35,894 nt of DNA, taken from a virus. A model generated the notes under the pieces. The model ran no database searches, was not told where the DNA came from, and worked only from the letters and a program-made list of their open reading frames with translations. A program made the translations under genes and the position numbers. Of this stretch, positions 11,965 to 19,727 are shown one piece after another. Location of the stretch: the IMG/VR virus record IMGVR_UViG_3300020213_000070, positions 1 through 35,894 of that record. One strand, 5' to 3'. Each line of letters opens with the position of its first letter. Position 1 is the first letter of the stretch.

Positions 11965-12426
11965 ATGAAGAATGAAATAACAACTTGCCAAATATGTGGT
12001 CGTGATATTAAAGCAAAGACAGGGGTTATTGCACATCACGGTTATCAAAGACCTAATAGGGGTAGTGGGTGGCAGACTGCTTCTTGTAGGGGTGCCAGAG
12101 GGTTGCCTTATGAGGTATCTTGCGACCTACTCCCACCAACAATTGAGTATATTAAGATTTATATTGCGAACCAAAAGAAACACTTGAAAGATTTTACAGA
12201 AAATCCTCCCGAAGAATTATCTTTTATGAGTTTTGGTGGGAAAAATAAAAAGACCATTAGACCAGAAAAATATAAATATAATGAAGAAAGAGGTTTTTAC
12301 CCAGCCTTTAGTTATGAAAGTGAACACCACCACACTATTTACCAAATCAAAGGAGATATAAAAGCTAGTGGATATGACTTGGACTTTATGGAAAAAAGAT
12401 TAAAAAATTGGGTAGCACCAAAATAA
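11965..12426 (+). CDS. phage zinc-finger protein (153 aa)
   Basis: 153 aa. CQICGRDIKAKTGVIAHHGYQRPNRGSGWQTASCRGARGLPYEVSCDLL is a recognisable block of small phage and plasmid proteins: CxxC, an HHGY motif and a later Cys that together can bind zinc. The rest is helical and charged (IEYIKIYIANQKKHLKDF). Exact role unknown, probably nucleic-acid related. It starts 6 nt after its -10, without a Shine-Dalgarno sequence. Confidence 0.72.
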   Translation: MKNEITTCQICGRDIKAKTGVIAHHGYQRPNRGSGWQTASCRGARGLPYEVSCDLLPPTIEYIKIYIANQKKHLKDFTENPPEELSFMSFGGKNKKTIRPEKYKYNEERGFYPAFSYESEHHHTIYQIKGDIKASGYDLDFMEKRLKNWVAPK

Positions 12427-12428
12427 GT

Positions 12429-12593
12429 ATGAAAAATCCTAACGCAGTCAAACTTGGTAAACTTGGTGGACTCGCAAGTGCCAAAAGTCTAACCAAAAAA
12501 CAACGAATAGCAAGAGCAAAGAAAGCGGTACAAGCTAGAGAAGACAAAAGACTACGCCTCTCCTCCCTAGACAAACCATTAACAGATAAATAA
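12429..12593 (+). CDS. small basic protein with array tail (54 aa)
   Basis: 54 aa: MKNPNAVKLGKLGGLASAKSLTKKQRIARAKKAVQARE is a basic, Gly/Ala/Lys-rich motif of a widespread family of tiny nucleoid-like proteins, followed by the array tail LSSLDKPLTDK. I use the ATG at 12429, 2 nt after the upstream stop; a TTG lies further up. A third unrelated domain carrying the same tail. Confidence 0.65.
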   Translation: MKNPNAVKLGKLGGLASAKSLTKKQRIARAKKAVQAREDKRLRLSSLDKPLTDK

Positions 12594-12599
12594 AGATAT

Positions 12600-12827
12600 A
12601 TGACACACAAAGAAAAAAGAATAAATAGAGATGACCACACAATGCAAGAGTTTTGCGGGATAGTAGATAGGGACAGAAAAACAATATCTCGTTTAATAAA
12701 ACAAGGGCGAATAAATCCAATGGTTGTTAAAAGTAAACAGGGGACAAGAGAGTATAGATTTAGTGACACGGATATAAAGGCATTTTTTTGGGACGAACTA
12801 CCATTAGAAGTTAAATCAAACAGATAA
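12600..12827 (+). CDS. excisionase/MerR-like HTH protein (75 aa)
   Basis: 75 aa. TMQEFCGIVDRDRKTISRLIKQGRINPMVVKSKQGTREYRFSDTDIKAFF is a winged-HTH of the excisionase (HTH_17) type: helix, turn, recognition helix KTISRLIKQG, then the wing with YRFSDTDI. It may regulate transcription or DNA bending. The start MTHKEKRINRDD is the shared array cassette joined to this domain. Its stop is formed by the linker read in a third frame (AAC AGA TAA). Confidence 0.72.
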   Translation: MTHKEKRINRDDHTMQEFCGIVDRDRKTISRLIKQGRINPMVVKSKQGTREYRFSDTDIKAFFWDELPLEVKSNR

Positions 12828-12837
12828 ATAAAGATAT

Positions 12838-13017
12838 ATGAAAGAAACAACTATTAAAATTAAAGAGAAAGTCACATTTAGTTTTATGTATATTGATAGT
12901 GCAAAAAATGTAGCAATGTCCTTGGCACTATCTGGTTACTATGTAAAACTGCGACAAGAGAGCGGAAGCTACATTTTGTCAGTTTATACCGACAGACTTA
13001 ATAATAAAGATATATGA
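12838..13017 (+). CDS. small array protein (59 aa), unknown
   Basis: 59 aa: MKETTIKIKEKVTFSFMYIDSAKNVAMSLALSGYYVKLRQESGSYILSVYTDRLNNKDI, a beta-alpha-beta-beta pattern. Its last codons are the linker AATAATAAAGATATATGA, so the stop overlaps the next ATG. No family. Confidence 0.55.
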   Translation: MKETTIKIKEKVTFSFMYIDSAKNVAMSLALSGYYVKLRQESGSYILSVYTDRLNNKDI

Positions 13018-13430
13018 CCAACACAGATAAAATCTTAGAGGAGGTATTAAAGATAGCAGTAGACAGATTTCTAGGTTGGAAACTACCAAAAGACTTTCAG
13101 CCTGACGGTGGTATCAGTTTCAAGTCGGGCGTTTGCGAAACCATAGGGACTCATCTATTTACAGCACAACAAGCAAATGAAATGTTGAAGTATGTCCTTG
13201 AAGAAGCCCTCACCACCAAAATCACACAAGCCCTAGCAGAAGAACGCTCAAAGGCGTGGGAAGGAGAAGCGGTAAAGCAAGCGTATATTCAAGGAAAGTC
13301 ACAAGCCATAGCAGAAGAGAGGGAGAGGGTAGTGAAAGGATTATTAAAAGAATACAAAGGGCAAGAAAGTCAGATACAGGATGCAGTAAATTACATCTCC
13401 TCCCTAGACAAAAGCCCCAATTCTTCCTAA
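13014..13430 (+). CDS. array protein with two QAxAEER helices (138 aa)
   Basis: 138 aa: MTNTDKILEEVLKIAVDRFLGW, unique middle, then two diverged copies of the helix (KITQALAEERSKAW and KSQAIAEERERVVKGLLKEY), and YISSLDKSPNSS, a frameshifted version of the SSLDKPLTDK tail. The last clear member of the array. The doubled helix suggests tandem duplication of the cassette. Confidence 0.66.
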   Translation: MTNTDKILEEVLKIAVDRFLGWKLPKDFQPDGGISFKSGVCETIGTHLFTAQQANEMLKYVLEEALTTKITQALAEERSKAWEGEAVKQAYIQGKSQAIAEERERVVKGLLKEYKGQESQIQDAVNYISSLDKSPNSS

Positions 13431-13470
13431 AAAACGGAATACATTGGCAATGACAATAAGACCAAAGATG

Positions 13471-13499
13471 TGGAGATTATTATTAAATAGTGTTATAAT
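13471..13499 (+). promoter_or_regulatory. promoter of the 55-aa gene
   Basis: TGGAGA, 17-nt spacer, TATAAT (13494-13499); ATG 9 nt after the -10, so an mRNA leader of only a few bases. Confidence 0.55.
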
Positions 13500-13508
13500 A
13501 TAAACAAC

Positions 13509-13676
13509 ATGGAAGCAAGGAAATTCACCCTTGAGCAACTAAAGGCAATGGCATACGACTCATTGGTAAACCTCGAACAAAACCAAGCAAACCTAAGGGC
13601 AATCAACCAAGCTATAGCAGATTTCAAACCAGAAGAACCAATTGAAAGCACGGGGGAAGTAAAGGCAAAGAAGTAA
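13509..13676 (+). CDS. small helical protein (55 aa), unknown
   Basis: 55 aa: MEARKFTLEQLKAMAYDSLVNLEQNQANLRAINQAI is a single amphipathic helix; the tail is EST.EVKAKK. It looks like a small coiled-coil protein. It has its own promoter, and the next promoter follows 26 nt after its stop. Function unknown. Confidence 0.55.
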   Translation: MEARKFTLEQLKAMAYDSLVNLEQNQANLRAINQAIADFKPEEPIESTGEVKAKK

Positions 13677-13702
13677 AATGTATAAAAGAAATATCATCTT
13701 GC

Positions 13703-13730
13703 TTGACACAGGGTTTATGGGGAGTATAAT
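13703..13730 (+). promoter_or_regulatory. strong promoter of HNH gene (leaderless)
   Basis: TTGACA, 16-nt spacer, TATAAT (13725-13730), 6 nt to the ATG at 13737. One of the clearest leaderless cases in the window. Confidence 0.8.
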
Positions 13731-13736
13731 TGGGGC

Positions 13737-14177
13737 ATGGATAAAACCTGCCCGTGTGGAAAAGTCTTCTTTGTCAAACCCTACCTTCTTCACAGAAAGA
13801 AGTATTGTTGCAAAAAGTGTTTCTACAAATACCGCACAAGACCTGTCGGGCTTGTTTATCAGCTGGTTAAGGAGAACCCAACAAGTTTTAAGAAGGGGCA
13901 AAAGCCTTGGAATACGGGAAGTGGAAAACCGTATTTCGATAAAAATACAGGCTATTGGAACATTGGCAAGGACGGTATCCGATTAAAATACCACAGATAT
14001 GTAATGGAAAAACATTTGGGGAGGAAGTTGTCAAGTGAGGAGGTGGTGCACCATATTGACAACAACCCAAACAACAACAAAATTAACAACTTATATTTAT
14101 TTGCCAACAAATCTGAGCACCTGAAACACCATTGGCAAACAACAAGAAAATGGAAAAAAAATACCAAAGGACTATGA
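13737..14177 (+). CDS. HNH homing-type endonuclease (146 aa)
   Basis: 146 aa. CPCGKVFFVKPYLLHRKKYCCKKC is an N-terminal zinc ribbon; NTGSGKPYFDKNTGYW is the recurrent substrate-binding segment of phage HNH proteins; RYVMEKHLGRKLSSEEVVHHIDNNPNNNKINNLYLFANKSEHLKHH is the HNH-3 catalytic core with HHIDxxPxNN. Likely a free-standing homing endonuclease. The stop overlaps the epimerase gene as ATGA, so it has been inserted into this operon without a gap. Confidence 0.85.
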   Translation: MDKTCPCGKVFFVKPYLLHRKKYCCKKCFYKYRTRPVGLVYQLVKENPTSFKKGQKPWNTGSGKPYFDKNTGYWNIGKDGIRLKYHRYVMEKHLGRKLSSEEVVHHIDNNPNNNKINNLYLFANKSEHLKHHWQTTRKWKKNTKGL

Positions 14178-15172
14178 TATGCAGTGGAGTCAGCGGATTT
14201 ATTGGCTCTCATTGTTTAGAATACTTTCTCAAAAACACAGATTGGAATTTTATATGTCCATGCTCATGGAACCACAAAGGCACACCAGAAAGGATTACCG
14301 AGATATTTGACAGGACACCAGAGTACCGAGACCGAGCAAGAGTTCTCACACATGATCTCACTACTCGATTTACAGAACACACAATCTCCACACTTCCTCA
14401 GATTGATTACATTGTGAATGTTGCGAGTGATTCACACGTTTATCGCTCAATCGAAGACCCGGTACCCTTTATCCAAAACAATGTTGAGTTAATTCTAACG
14501 ATGCTAGAGCTTGCTCGTATAGTTAAGCCCAAAGTCTTTTTACAGGTCTCTACTGATGAAGTGTATGGCTCTGCACCAATAGGAACAAGGTACAAGGAAT
14601 GGGATGCAATACTTCCCTCAAATCCCTATGCGGCCTCAAAAGCAGCACAAGAAGCCCTCGCCATCTCTTATTGGAGAACCTATGATGTGCCTTTAGTTTT
14701 GACCAACACTGTCAACAACTTCGGTGAAAATCAGGATAGCGAAAAATATTTATCAAAGCTGATAAAACTTATTCACAATGACGAGACTGTAACCATACAC
14801 GGAAACGACAACTATATCGGTGGAAGATATTACCTTTATGTAGACAATCACGCAGACGCAATCCTCCACATCCTAGAAAATCTCCCTGTGAAAATGTGTA
14901 AAGATGAGCAAGATAGACCCCTAAGATTCAATGTAACCTCTGATGATGAGCTTGATAATCGTGAAGCCGCTCTTATGGTATCTGAACTGATGGGCAAGGA
15001 GTTGAAATATAAGCTTGTAGACTTCCATGTGGAACGAAAGGGTCACGATAGGAGATACGCACTAGACGGAACTAAGCTAAAAGAAACAGGTTGGGTTATG
15101 CCCTTCACCCTCAAAGAATCACTACAGAGGTATATAAAATGGTCGTTAGAAAATAAACAATGGCTCAACTAA
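14174..15172 (+). CDS. NAD-dependent epimerase/dehydratase (extended SDR), sugar nucleotide type
   Basis: 332 aa. GVSGFIG (5-11) is the NAD-binding loop, STDEVYG (126-132) and YAASK with Y152 and K156 give the catalytic triad of extended SDRs. This is the RmlB/GalE type, which converts nucleotide-sugars such as dTDP- or UDP-sugars. STDEVYG with the E is typical of 4,6-dehydratases. I use the ATG at 14174, overlapping the upstream stop; longer TTG/ATG frames exist. It heads a sugar cassette with the RGP-like and glycosyltransferase genes. Confidence 0.85.
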   Translation: MICSGVSGFIGSHCLEYFLKNTDWNFICPCSWNHKGTPERITEIFDRTPEYRDRARVLTHDLTTRFTEHTISTLPQIDYIVNVASDSHVYRSIEDPVPFIQNNVELILTMLELARIVKPKVFLQVSTDEVYGSAPIGTRYKEWDAILPSNPYAASKAAQEALAISYWRTYDVPLVLTNTVNNFGENQDSEKYLSKLIKLIHNDETVTIHGNDNYIGGRYYLYVDNHADAILHILENLPVKMCKDEQDRPLRFNVTSDDELDNREAALMVSELMGKELKYKLVDFHVERKGHDRRYALDGTKLKETGWVMPFTLKESLQRYIKWSLENKQWLN

Positions 15173-16032
15173 TGTCTAATATCGCTGTAGTAGTACCTTC
15201 GCACAAACAAGAACTCACCGACTTATTCTTAGGTAAGTGGCAAGCTCTGTTTGATAAGCACCAAGTAGAGTTTATCTTAGTCAACGATGCAGGTGATGTG
15301 CCTCACATAGAATATAAAGGAGAAGTAATAAAACTTGAAAACACCTTAATCTCAAACAAGTGTGCGGGAGTAAGGCAACTAGGCTTCCTCTACATAGCCC
15401 GGTACCTCCCAGATGTGGAGTACATTCTAACCTTTGACACCGACACCGAACCTATTGGCGACCCTATCCAAGACCACATAGACGCACTTAATATGAAAGT
15501 ACCTATCTCTTGGCTGTCTACTGCAAATGTACCGATGCGTGGATTTCCTTATGGAGTAAGAACCGAGGCACAGGTAATGCTCAGTCACGGAGTATGGGAA
15601 GGAGTCCCAGACTATGACGCACCCACACAGCTCTTGATGAACCCAGAGTTTAAGCCTACCTACTATCAAGGTGTGATACCAAAAGGAATATTCTTTCCAA
15701 TGTGTGGGATGAATCTTGCGTGGCGTAGGGAAGCCTTACCTTATGTCTACTTCGCACCCGTGGGAACATTTAAGGGGGCTGAAAGAATGGACGATATTTT
15801 TGGAGGAGTGATGCTTATAAAAGATTTTGCGAGATTAAATTGGGGTATCGTGTCGGGCTACGCAAGAATCCACCACACAAGAGCTTCTAACGTTTTCCAA
15901 AGCCTCGAACATGAAGCGGTGGGGATAAGGCACAACGAAGGACTGTGGAAAGACCCAGAAAACTACAGCGGAGACCCTTGGTTTGATGAGTTTCGTAAAA
16001 AAACTAAAGCGTGGTATGAACTAACAAAATGA
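15172..16032 (+). CDS. reversibly glycosylated polypeptide/UDP-arabinopyranose mutase-like protein (GT75)
   Basis: 286 aa. The GT75 pattern is clear: a DTD triplet (89-91) at the place of the metal/substrate-binding acidic motif, FPYGVRTEAQVMLSHGVW (125-142), then PDYDAPTQL, IPKGIFFPMCGMNLAW (169-184) and HTRASNVF near the end. In plants these proteins interconvert UDP-arabinopyranose and UDP-arabinofuranose; bacterial and phage members are less known. It could supply arabinofuranose for the transferases beside it, or be a related transferase. An in-frame ATG at 15160 exists, but TAATG coupling at 15172 fits this operon better. Confidence 0.8.
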   Translation: MSNIAVVVPSHKQELTDLFLGKWQALFDKHQVEFILVNDAGDVPHIEYKGEVIKLENTLISNKCAGVRQLGFLYIARYLPDVEYILTFDTDTEPIGDPIQDHIDALNMKVPISWLSTANVPMRGFPYGVRTEAQVMLSHGVWEGVPDYDAPTQLLMNPEFKPTYYQGVIPKGIFFPMCGMNLAWRREALPYVYFAPVGTFKGAERMDDIFGGVMLIKDFARLNWGIVSGYARIHHTRASNVFQSLEHEAVGIRHNEGLWKDPENYSGDPWFDEFRKKTKAWYELTK

Positions 16033-16775
16033 CTACCTATAACCTAGAACACCTAACCCAAGCTGAAGAACAGAGCAACCCAGGGCCGATTCAAGATGAC
16101 GAAGCCCTTCTTCTCTTTGGCTTAATAAGGACAACTAGAATTAAAAGAATCTTGGAGCTGGGGTCTGCTAGTGGGTATGGTGCTAAGAACTTTTGTGAGG
16201 CAGTAGGCGATAAAGGCACAGTCTACTCTGTTGATTGGGGAGTAGAGGAGATTACCCCAAAGGTCGCAGATAATCACGTTGTTATCATTAAAGAAGTCTC
16301 AGATTTAACCCCAGAAGACTTGGGTAATGAGGCGGTTGATCTGGTATTCTTTGATTGCCACGCCTACGAAGCCGAGCTTTGTGTGTTTCAAAAACTTCGT
16401 AGGGCATCCATCATCACCGATAAGACTATTCTAGTCCTTCACGACACTAACCTTTGGCCTACCAAGGACTCACCAAATACTTCAGGTATCCCGTGGCCTG
16501 AAATATCCTATGAAGTTGGGGGTGGTTGGGTCTTTTGTCCACCTGAACGGCAGTTAGTAAACGATTTCAAGGAAATGGGGTATGATGTACTTAATCTAGG
16601 AACAAGCAGAGAGGTACACGGCAAACACTTTCCCTATCGTTGTGGACTAAGTATCGCCCGCAAGTTTGTTCCTCTTGAATTAAAGTTTGGTGCTACAGCC
16701 CCGTGGATGATTCCGCAAAAGGTAGAGAGTGCTAAGTTTACTAAAATAGGTCCATTTGATTATGATAAAATATAA
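16029..16775 (+). CDS. class I SAM methyltransferase, CmcI/Methyltransf_24 type
   Basis: 248 aa. ELGSASGYG (43-51) is motif I of Rossmann methyltransferases; VDLVFFDCHAYEAEL and ILVLHDTNLWP fit the metal-binding DxH pattern of O-methyltransferases in this group. The substrate is probably a sugar or a small phenolic/hydroxyl group on a glycan, judged by neighbours. Start overlaps the upstream stop (ATGA). Confidence 0.72.
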   Translation: MTTYNLEHLTQAEEQSNPGPIQDDEALLLFGLIRTTRIKRILELGSASGYGAKNFCEAVGDKGTVYSVDWGVEEITPKVADNHVVIIKEVSDLTPEDLGNEAVDLVFFDCHAYEAELCVFQKLRRASIITDKTILVLHDTNLWPTKDSPNTSGIPWPEISYEVGGGWVFCPPERQLVNDFKEMGYDVLNLGTSREVHGKHFPYRCGLSIARKFVPLELKFGATAPWMIPQKVESAKFTKIGPFDYDKI

Positions 16776-17658
16776 AGACCAGGAGTTTAAGGTAGTGATC
16801 TGCACCCCAGCAGGAAGGGAGAAGTATCTTTCTGTCTTTAAGAAATCCATCTACAAGAAAATGGAAGAAGGTTTGATTGACGGCTGGCAACTCTGGTACA
16901 ACACCATAGACGCAGGAGACACCGCCTACCTCCTTAGTATGGAAGCAGAGAATCCAAAGGTAAGGATTTACAGGATAGGAGACGCAATAGACTCAACCGA
17001 AGACGGGGTAAGTGGTTTGTATGAGACATTTAACCCATTAAAGACACACAAGTTCTTTGCCAACGCTCAAGATGACGACACAATTTACATACGATTTGAT
17101 GACGATATTATTTGGATAGAAGATGGTGCTATTGAGAAGATGTGTCAGGCTAGGATAGACAACCCAGACGCTTTCATAATTTACCCAAACATAATTAACT
17201 CCACCACCTGCACAGCGTGGCATCAAGAGAAGGGTGTACTCAGTGAGGAAGCTGGTGTGGTGAGGAAGTATGACAAGACAGACCCGGACTACTCATACCT
17301 ACACGAATTTAACTACACCGACAACAGACTTATAAACCACATACACAACACCTTTAGAAAGAACTATGAAGAAAAGACACTATATAAATACTACTTGCCA
17401 AGCCGAAGCCTCGTAAACTTTGAACGATTCTCTATTTGTAGTATCTGCTGGTTTGGTAAGGATAAAATAAAACTTGGCTATATCGAAGAGCCACAACTGT
17501 CGTGGGAGCTACCAATGGCATTAGGTAAGCCGAACTTTTTTTGTGGAGATGCGTTGTTAGTCCACCTGTCGTACCATACCCAGCGACCACTATTAGAAGC
17601 ACAAGGGGATATACATCTTAAGTATTATGCCAAGATAAGTACAGAGAATTACGGGTAG
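16762..17658 (+). CDS. GT-A-like glycosyltransferase (298 aa)
   Basis: 298 aa. The DDD at 113-115 (IYIRFDDDIIWIEDGAIEKM) is the metal/nucleotide-binding triplet of GT-A enzymes. Upstream is VVICTPAGREKYLSVFKKSIY, like the first strand of this fold. The sequence YIRFDDDI followed by a long helical middle resembles glycosyltransferases of phage and surface-polysaccharide clusters. Substrate unknown. It overlaps the methyltransferase by 14 nt. Confidence 0.68.
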   Translation: MIKYKDQEFKVVICTPAGREKYLSVFKKSIYKKMEEGLIDGWQLWYNTIDAGDTAYLLSMEAENPKVRIYRIGDAIDSTEDGVSGLYETFNPLKTHKFFANAQDDDTIYIRFDDDIIWIEDGAIEKMCQARIDNPDAFIIYPNIINSTTCTAWHQEKGVLSEEAGVVRKYDKTDPDYSYLHEFNYTDNRLINHIHNTFRKNYEEKTLYKYYLPSRSLVNFERFSICSICWFGKDKIKLGYIEEPQLSWELPMALGKPNFFCGDALLVHLSYHTQRPLLEAQGDIHLKYYAKISTENYG

Positions 17659-17687
17659 TTGACATCTGTGTATGATAAGTATATACT
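17659..17687 (+). promoter_or_regulatory. strong promoter of HNH gene (leaderless, GTG)
   Basis: TTGACA, 17-nt spacer, TATACT (17682-17687), 6 nt to the GTG at 17694. The -35 begins one base after the upstream stop. Confidence 0.82.
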
Positions 17688-17693
17688 CTTATT

Positions 17694-18071
17694 GTGCCAA
17701 CAGGAACTTATAAAAGAACAGAATATCACAATGCCATTTCAAGGAAGAATGGTTTTCAAAAAGGAAACAAGCCGTGGCACACAGGAACGAAGGGTATAAT
17801 TGAGAACGGATTTCAGGCGGGGAAAGAACACCAAAACTGGAAAGGAGATGAGGTTGGGTACCAAGGGGTGCATATTTGGATTAGAAAGAACAAAGGAACA
17901 CCAAAAAAGTGTGAAGAATGTGGAACTACAAACAGAAAAAAGTGGTACGAGTGGGCGAACAAAGACCACACTTATAAAAGAAATTTAGAAGATTGGATAA
18001 GAATGTGCAGAGGGTGCCACAGAAAATATGATACTAGAAACCATTTATTAAAAAGAGACAAAATACAATGA
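17694..18071 (+). CDS. HNH endonuclease (125 aa), GTG start
   Basis: 125 aa, starting GTG. Repeated NGFQKGNKPWHTG/NGFQAGKEHQNWKG segments before the core are DNA-contact motifs of phage HNH proteins; the core is CEECGTTNRKKWYEWANKDHTY...WIRMCRGCHRKYD with two CxxC pairs and the catalytic His. Probable free-standing homing endonuclease. It overlaps the FkbM gene by ATGA, and the promoter lies just before its start, as for the other HNH genes. Confidence 0.82.
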   Translation: MPTGTYKRTEYHNAISRKNGFQKGNKPWHTGTKGIIENGFQAGKEHQNWKGDEVGYQGVHIWIRKNKGTPKKCEECGTTNRKKWYEWANKDHTYKRNLEDWIRMCRGCHRKYDTRNHLLKRDKIQ

Positions 18072-18817
18072 ATAAACTACATTTCTCACCAGAGCTAAAG
18101 GAGTGTGTGGAAGGACATTACGTTGCAGTAGTAGAAGATGATGAGTATAGACTCCAAGAACTTGCTGACTCTGACAAGGATATAGAATACATTGTAGACC
18201 TCGGAGCTAATGTGGGTATGTTCTCAATGCACGCTCACAATATCTTCCCTGACGCTAAGATACTGGCCTGTGAGCCTAACCCAGAGTGCATGAAGTACAC
18301 TAAGCTAAACACTGACAACGAACTTACTTACATAGAAGAAGCAATAATCGGAGATGAGAGAAAGGAAGTAACTTTTAATGTTTGCGAGTGGGCAGGGAAT
18401 GGACACGTTTCAGGAAACTTTAGATGGGATTTGTTCGAGCCTATGGGTTCAAAGCTAGACCACGAGATAACAGTACCAGCCTCAACGCTCAAAGAGATAA
18501 TGGATAGGCACAACTTCCCTCGAATAGACCTACTCAAGGTAGATACAGAAGGAATGGAGGGGCAAATACTCACGGCTTTTAAGCCCTATATGTCTCTCGT
18601 GAAACACTTTCGTGGCGAGTGGCATGGGCGAGAAGACAGTGAAATTATGAAAGCTGCGTTAAGTGATACACATTGTATATTTATTAGTAGGGTAAATACT
18701 ACTCACGGAGACTTTTTTGCAGTAAGAAAAGACTATGTGGGAGTAGAGGAAGTAATGAATGGACATACGTTTGTTAAGACTCCAGGATTACCCGATAAAC
18801 TAAAAACAGTTGACTAA
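18068..18817 (+). CDS. FkbM-family methyltransferase
   Basis: 249 aa. DLGANVGMFS (44-53) is SAM motif I; the FkbM end IDLLKVDTEGMEGQIL is present, as is CEPNPECMKYTKLN. These enzymes methylate hydroxyls of sugars or polyketides; in surface-glycan clusters they modify polysaccharides. Start overlaps the HNH stop (ATGA), which means the HNH gene separates it from the rest of the sugar genes without a gap. Confidence 0.8.
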   Translation: MNKLHFSPELKECVEGHYVAVVEDDEYRLQELADSDKDIEYIVDLGANVGMFSMHAHNIFPDAKILACEPNPECMKYTKLNTDNELTYIEEAIIGDERKEVTFNVCEWAGNGHVSGNFRWDLFEPMGSKLDHEITVPASTLKEIMDRHNFPRIDLLKVDTEGMEGQILTAFKPYMSLVKHFRGEWHGREDSEIMKAALSDTHCIFISRVNTTHGDFFAVRKDYVGVEEVMNGHTFVKTPGLPDKLKTVD

Positions 18818-18838
18818 CTTGTTGTATTTGTATACAAT
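18810..18838 (+). promoter_or_regulatory. promoter of the 57-aa gene (leaderless)
   Basis: TTGACT, 17-nt spacer, TACAAT (18833-18838), 6 nt to the ATG at 18845. The -35 overlaps the FkbM stop codon. Confidence 0.65.
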
Positions 18839-18844
18839 GTATGT

Positions 18845-19018
18845 ATGAGAAAACCACTATCAATGAAGCGAGTTACAATGTTATCGGCTAATTATTGCAT
18901 TTCACTAGGTGCAGAAAAGGGCAATGAAGTCTTGCCTGTTTTAATGGACTTTCTAGGGTATATGTGGGAACACAAAGATGAAGACTTATATTCGTTGCCA
19001 GTTTTAACTAAGAAATAA
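18845..19018 (+). CDS. small protein (57 aa), unknown
   Basis: 57 aa: MRKPLSMKRVTMLSANYCISLGAEKGNEVLPVLMDFLGYMWEHKDEDLYSLPVLTKK. No family. Start fixed by the promoter 6 nt upstream; the stop is followed one base later by the next ATG, making a two-gene unit with a glycosyltransferase-like protein. Confidence 0.55.
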   Translation: MRKPLSMKRVTMLSANYCISLGAEKGNEVLPVLMDFLGYMWEHKDEDLYSLPVLTKK

Positions 19019-19019
19019 T

Positions 19020-19613
19020 ATGAAAGGAATCGTCGTTGGTACATCAGCATTCACAAAGGATTATTTAAAACCCTGCTTAGACTCACTCAAAGGAACTCCG
19101 TATAAGGTACTGGTAGTATCAAATGATAACTACACCCCAGATTTTCCTATTGATAACCTTATAGTAAACGAATGGAATGGCTGGGAATTGGCAGTACTCC
19201 AACGAGGTAAAGAAAATTTTGATGAGTTTGTATTTATACACGATACTTGTTTAATAAAAGATATTAGTTTATTTGATAAAGTCTTTGCTATAGAAGGAAA
19301 TGTTGTCTTCACCAAATCCAATTTCCACTACATGGGAAAGTTTGTAACAAAAGAACTTCCTAACCTACCAATAGTCCACGATAAGATACTCGCTGTATAC
19401 CTAGAAGTAAGATGGTTAGATGGATTTAAGTACACAGAGTTCACACCAGACTTACCCGTACACACAAACGTCTTTGAAGAAATCCACGGCATGAAAAGAA
19501 TGAAGTTGGAGAATGAATATATGATAAAATGGAAGGGAACTTACTTCACAACAAAAGAACAAAGAGCAGAGATAGACGGAGAGATACTTAAAAGAGAGAA
19601 GGGTGTGGTATAA
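19020..19613 (+). CDS. GT-A-like glycosyltransferase fragment-sized protein (197 aa)
   Basis: 197 aa. MKGIVVGTSAFTKDYLKPCLDSLKGTPYKVLVVSNDNYTPDF and DEFVFIHDTCLIKDISLFDKVF look like the GT-A strand with a HDT in place of the DxD triplet. It is shorter than most GT-A enzymes. It may modify sugars made by the cassette. The end of the gene overlaps the extended -10 promoter of the packaging module. Confidence 0.55.
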   Translation: MKGIVVGTSAFTKDYLKPCLDSLKGTPYKVLVVSNDNYTPDFPIDNLIVNEWNGWELAVLQRGKENFDEFVFIHDTCLIKDISLFDKVFAIEGNVVFTKSNFHYMGKFVTKELPNLPIVHDKILAVYLEVRWLDGFKYTEFTPDLPVHTNVFEEIHGMKRMKLENEYMIKWKGTYFTTKEQRAEIDGEILKREKGVV

Positions 19614-19614
19614 T
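19606..19614 (+). promoter_or_regulatory. extended -10 promoter of the packaging module
   Basis: TGGTATAAT, no -35. It precedes a leader of about 110 nt before the small terminase at 19728, with a hairpin TTCCT/AGGAA (19697-19712) and an AGCAGGAA Shine-Dalgarno-like stretch. Confidence 0.6.
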
Positions 19615-19622
19615 ACAATGAT

Positions 19623-19685
19623 ATGGAAGATACTGAAAGACACTCGAACGGAACTTTTAAAAAGGGGTTTACTAAACAGGGGTAG
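19623..19685 (+). CDS. possible 20-aa peptide before the small terminase
   Basis: MEDTERHSNGTFKKGFTKQG, 8 nt after the -10. SNGTFKKGFTKQG resembles the FQPGQSGNISGRPKG start of the next gene, so it may be a truncated relative of it. Too short to be sure it is expressed. Confidence 0.25.
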   Translation: MEDTERHSNGTFKKGFTKQG

Positions 19686-19727
19686 CGTTTATTCCATTCC
19701 TAGTAACAGGAAAACAGCAGGAACATC

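Noticed and set aside
12600-12827. Evidence of lysogeny from the excisionase-like HTH protein
   Set aside because: No integrase, repressor or attachment site is visible in the window, and such HTH proteins are also found in lytic phages.
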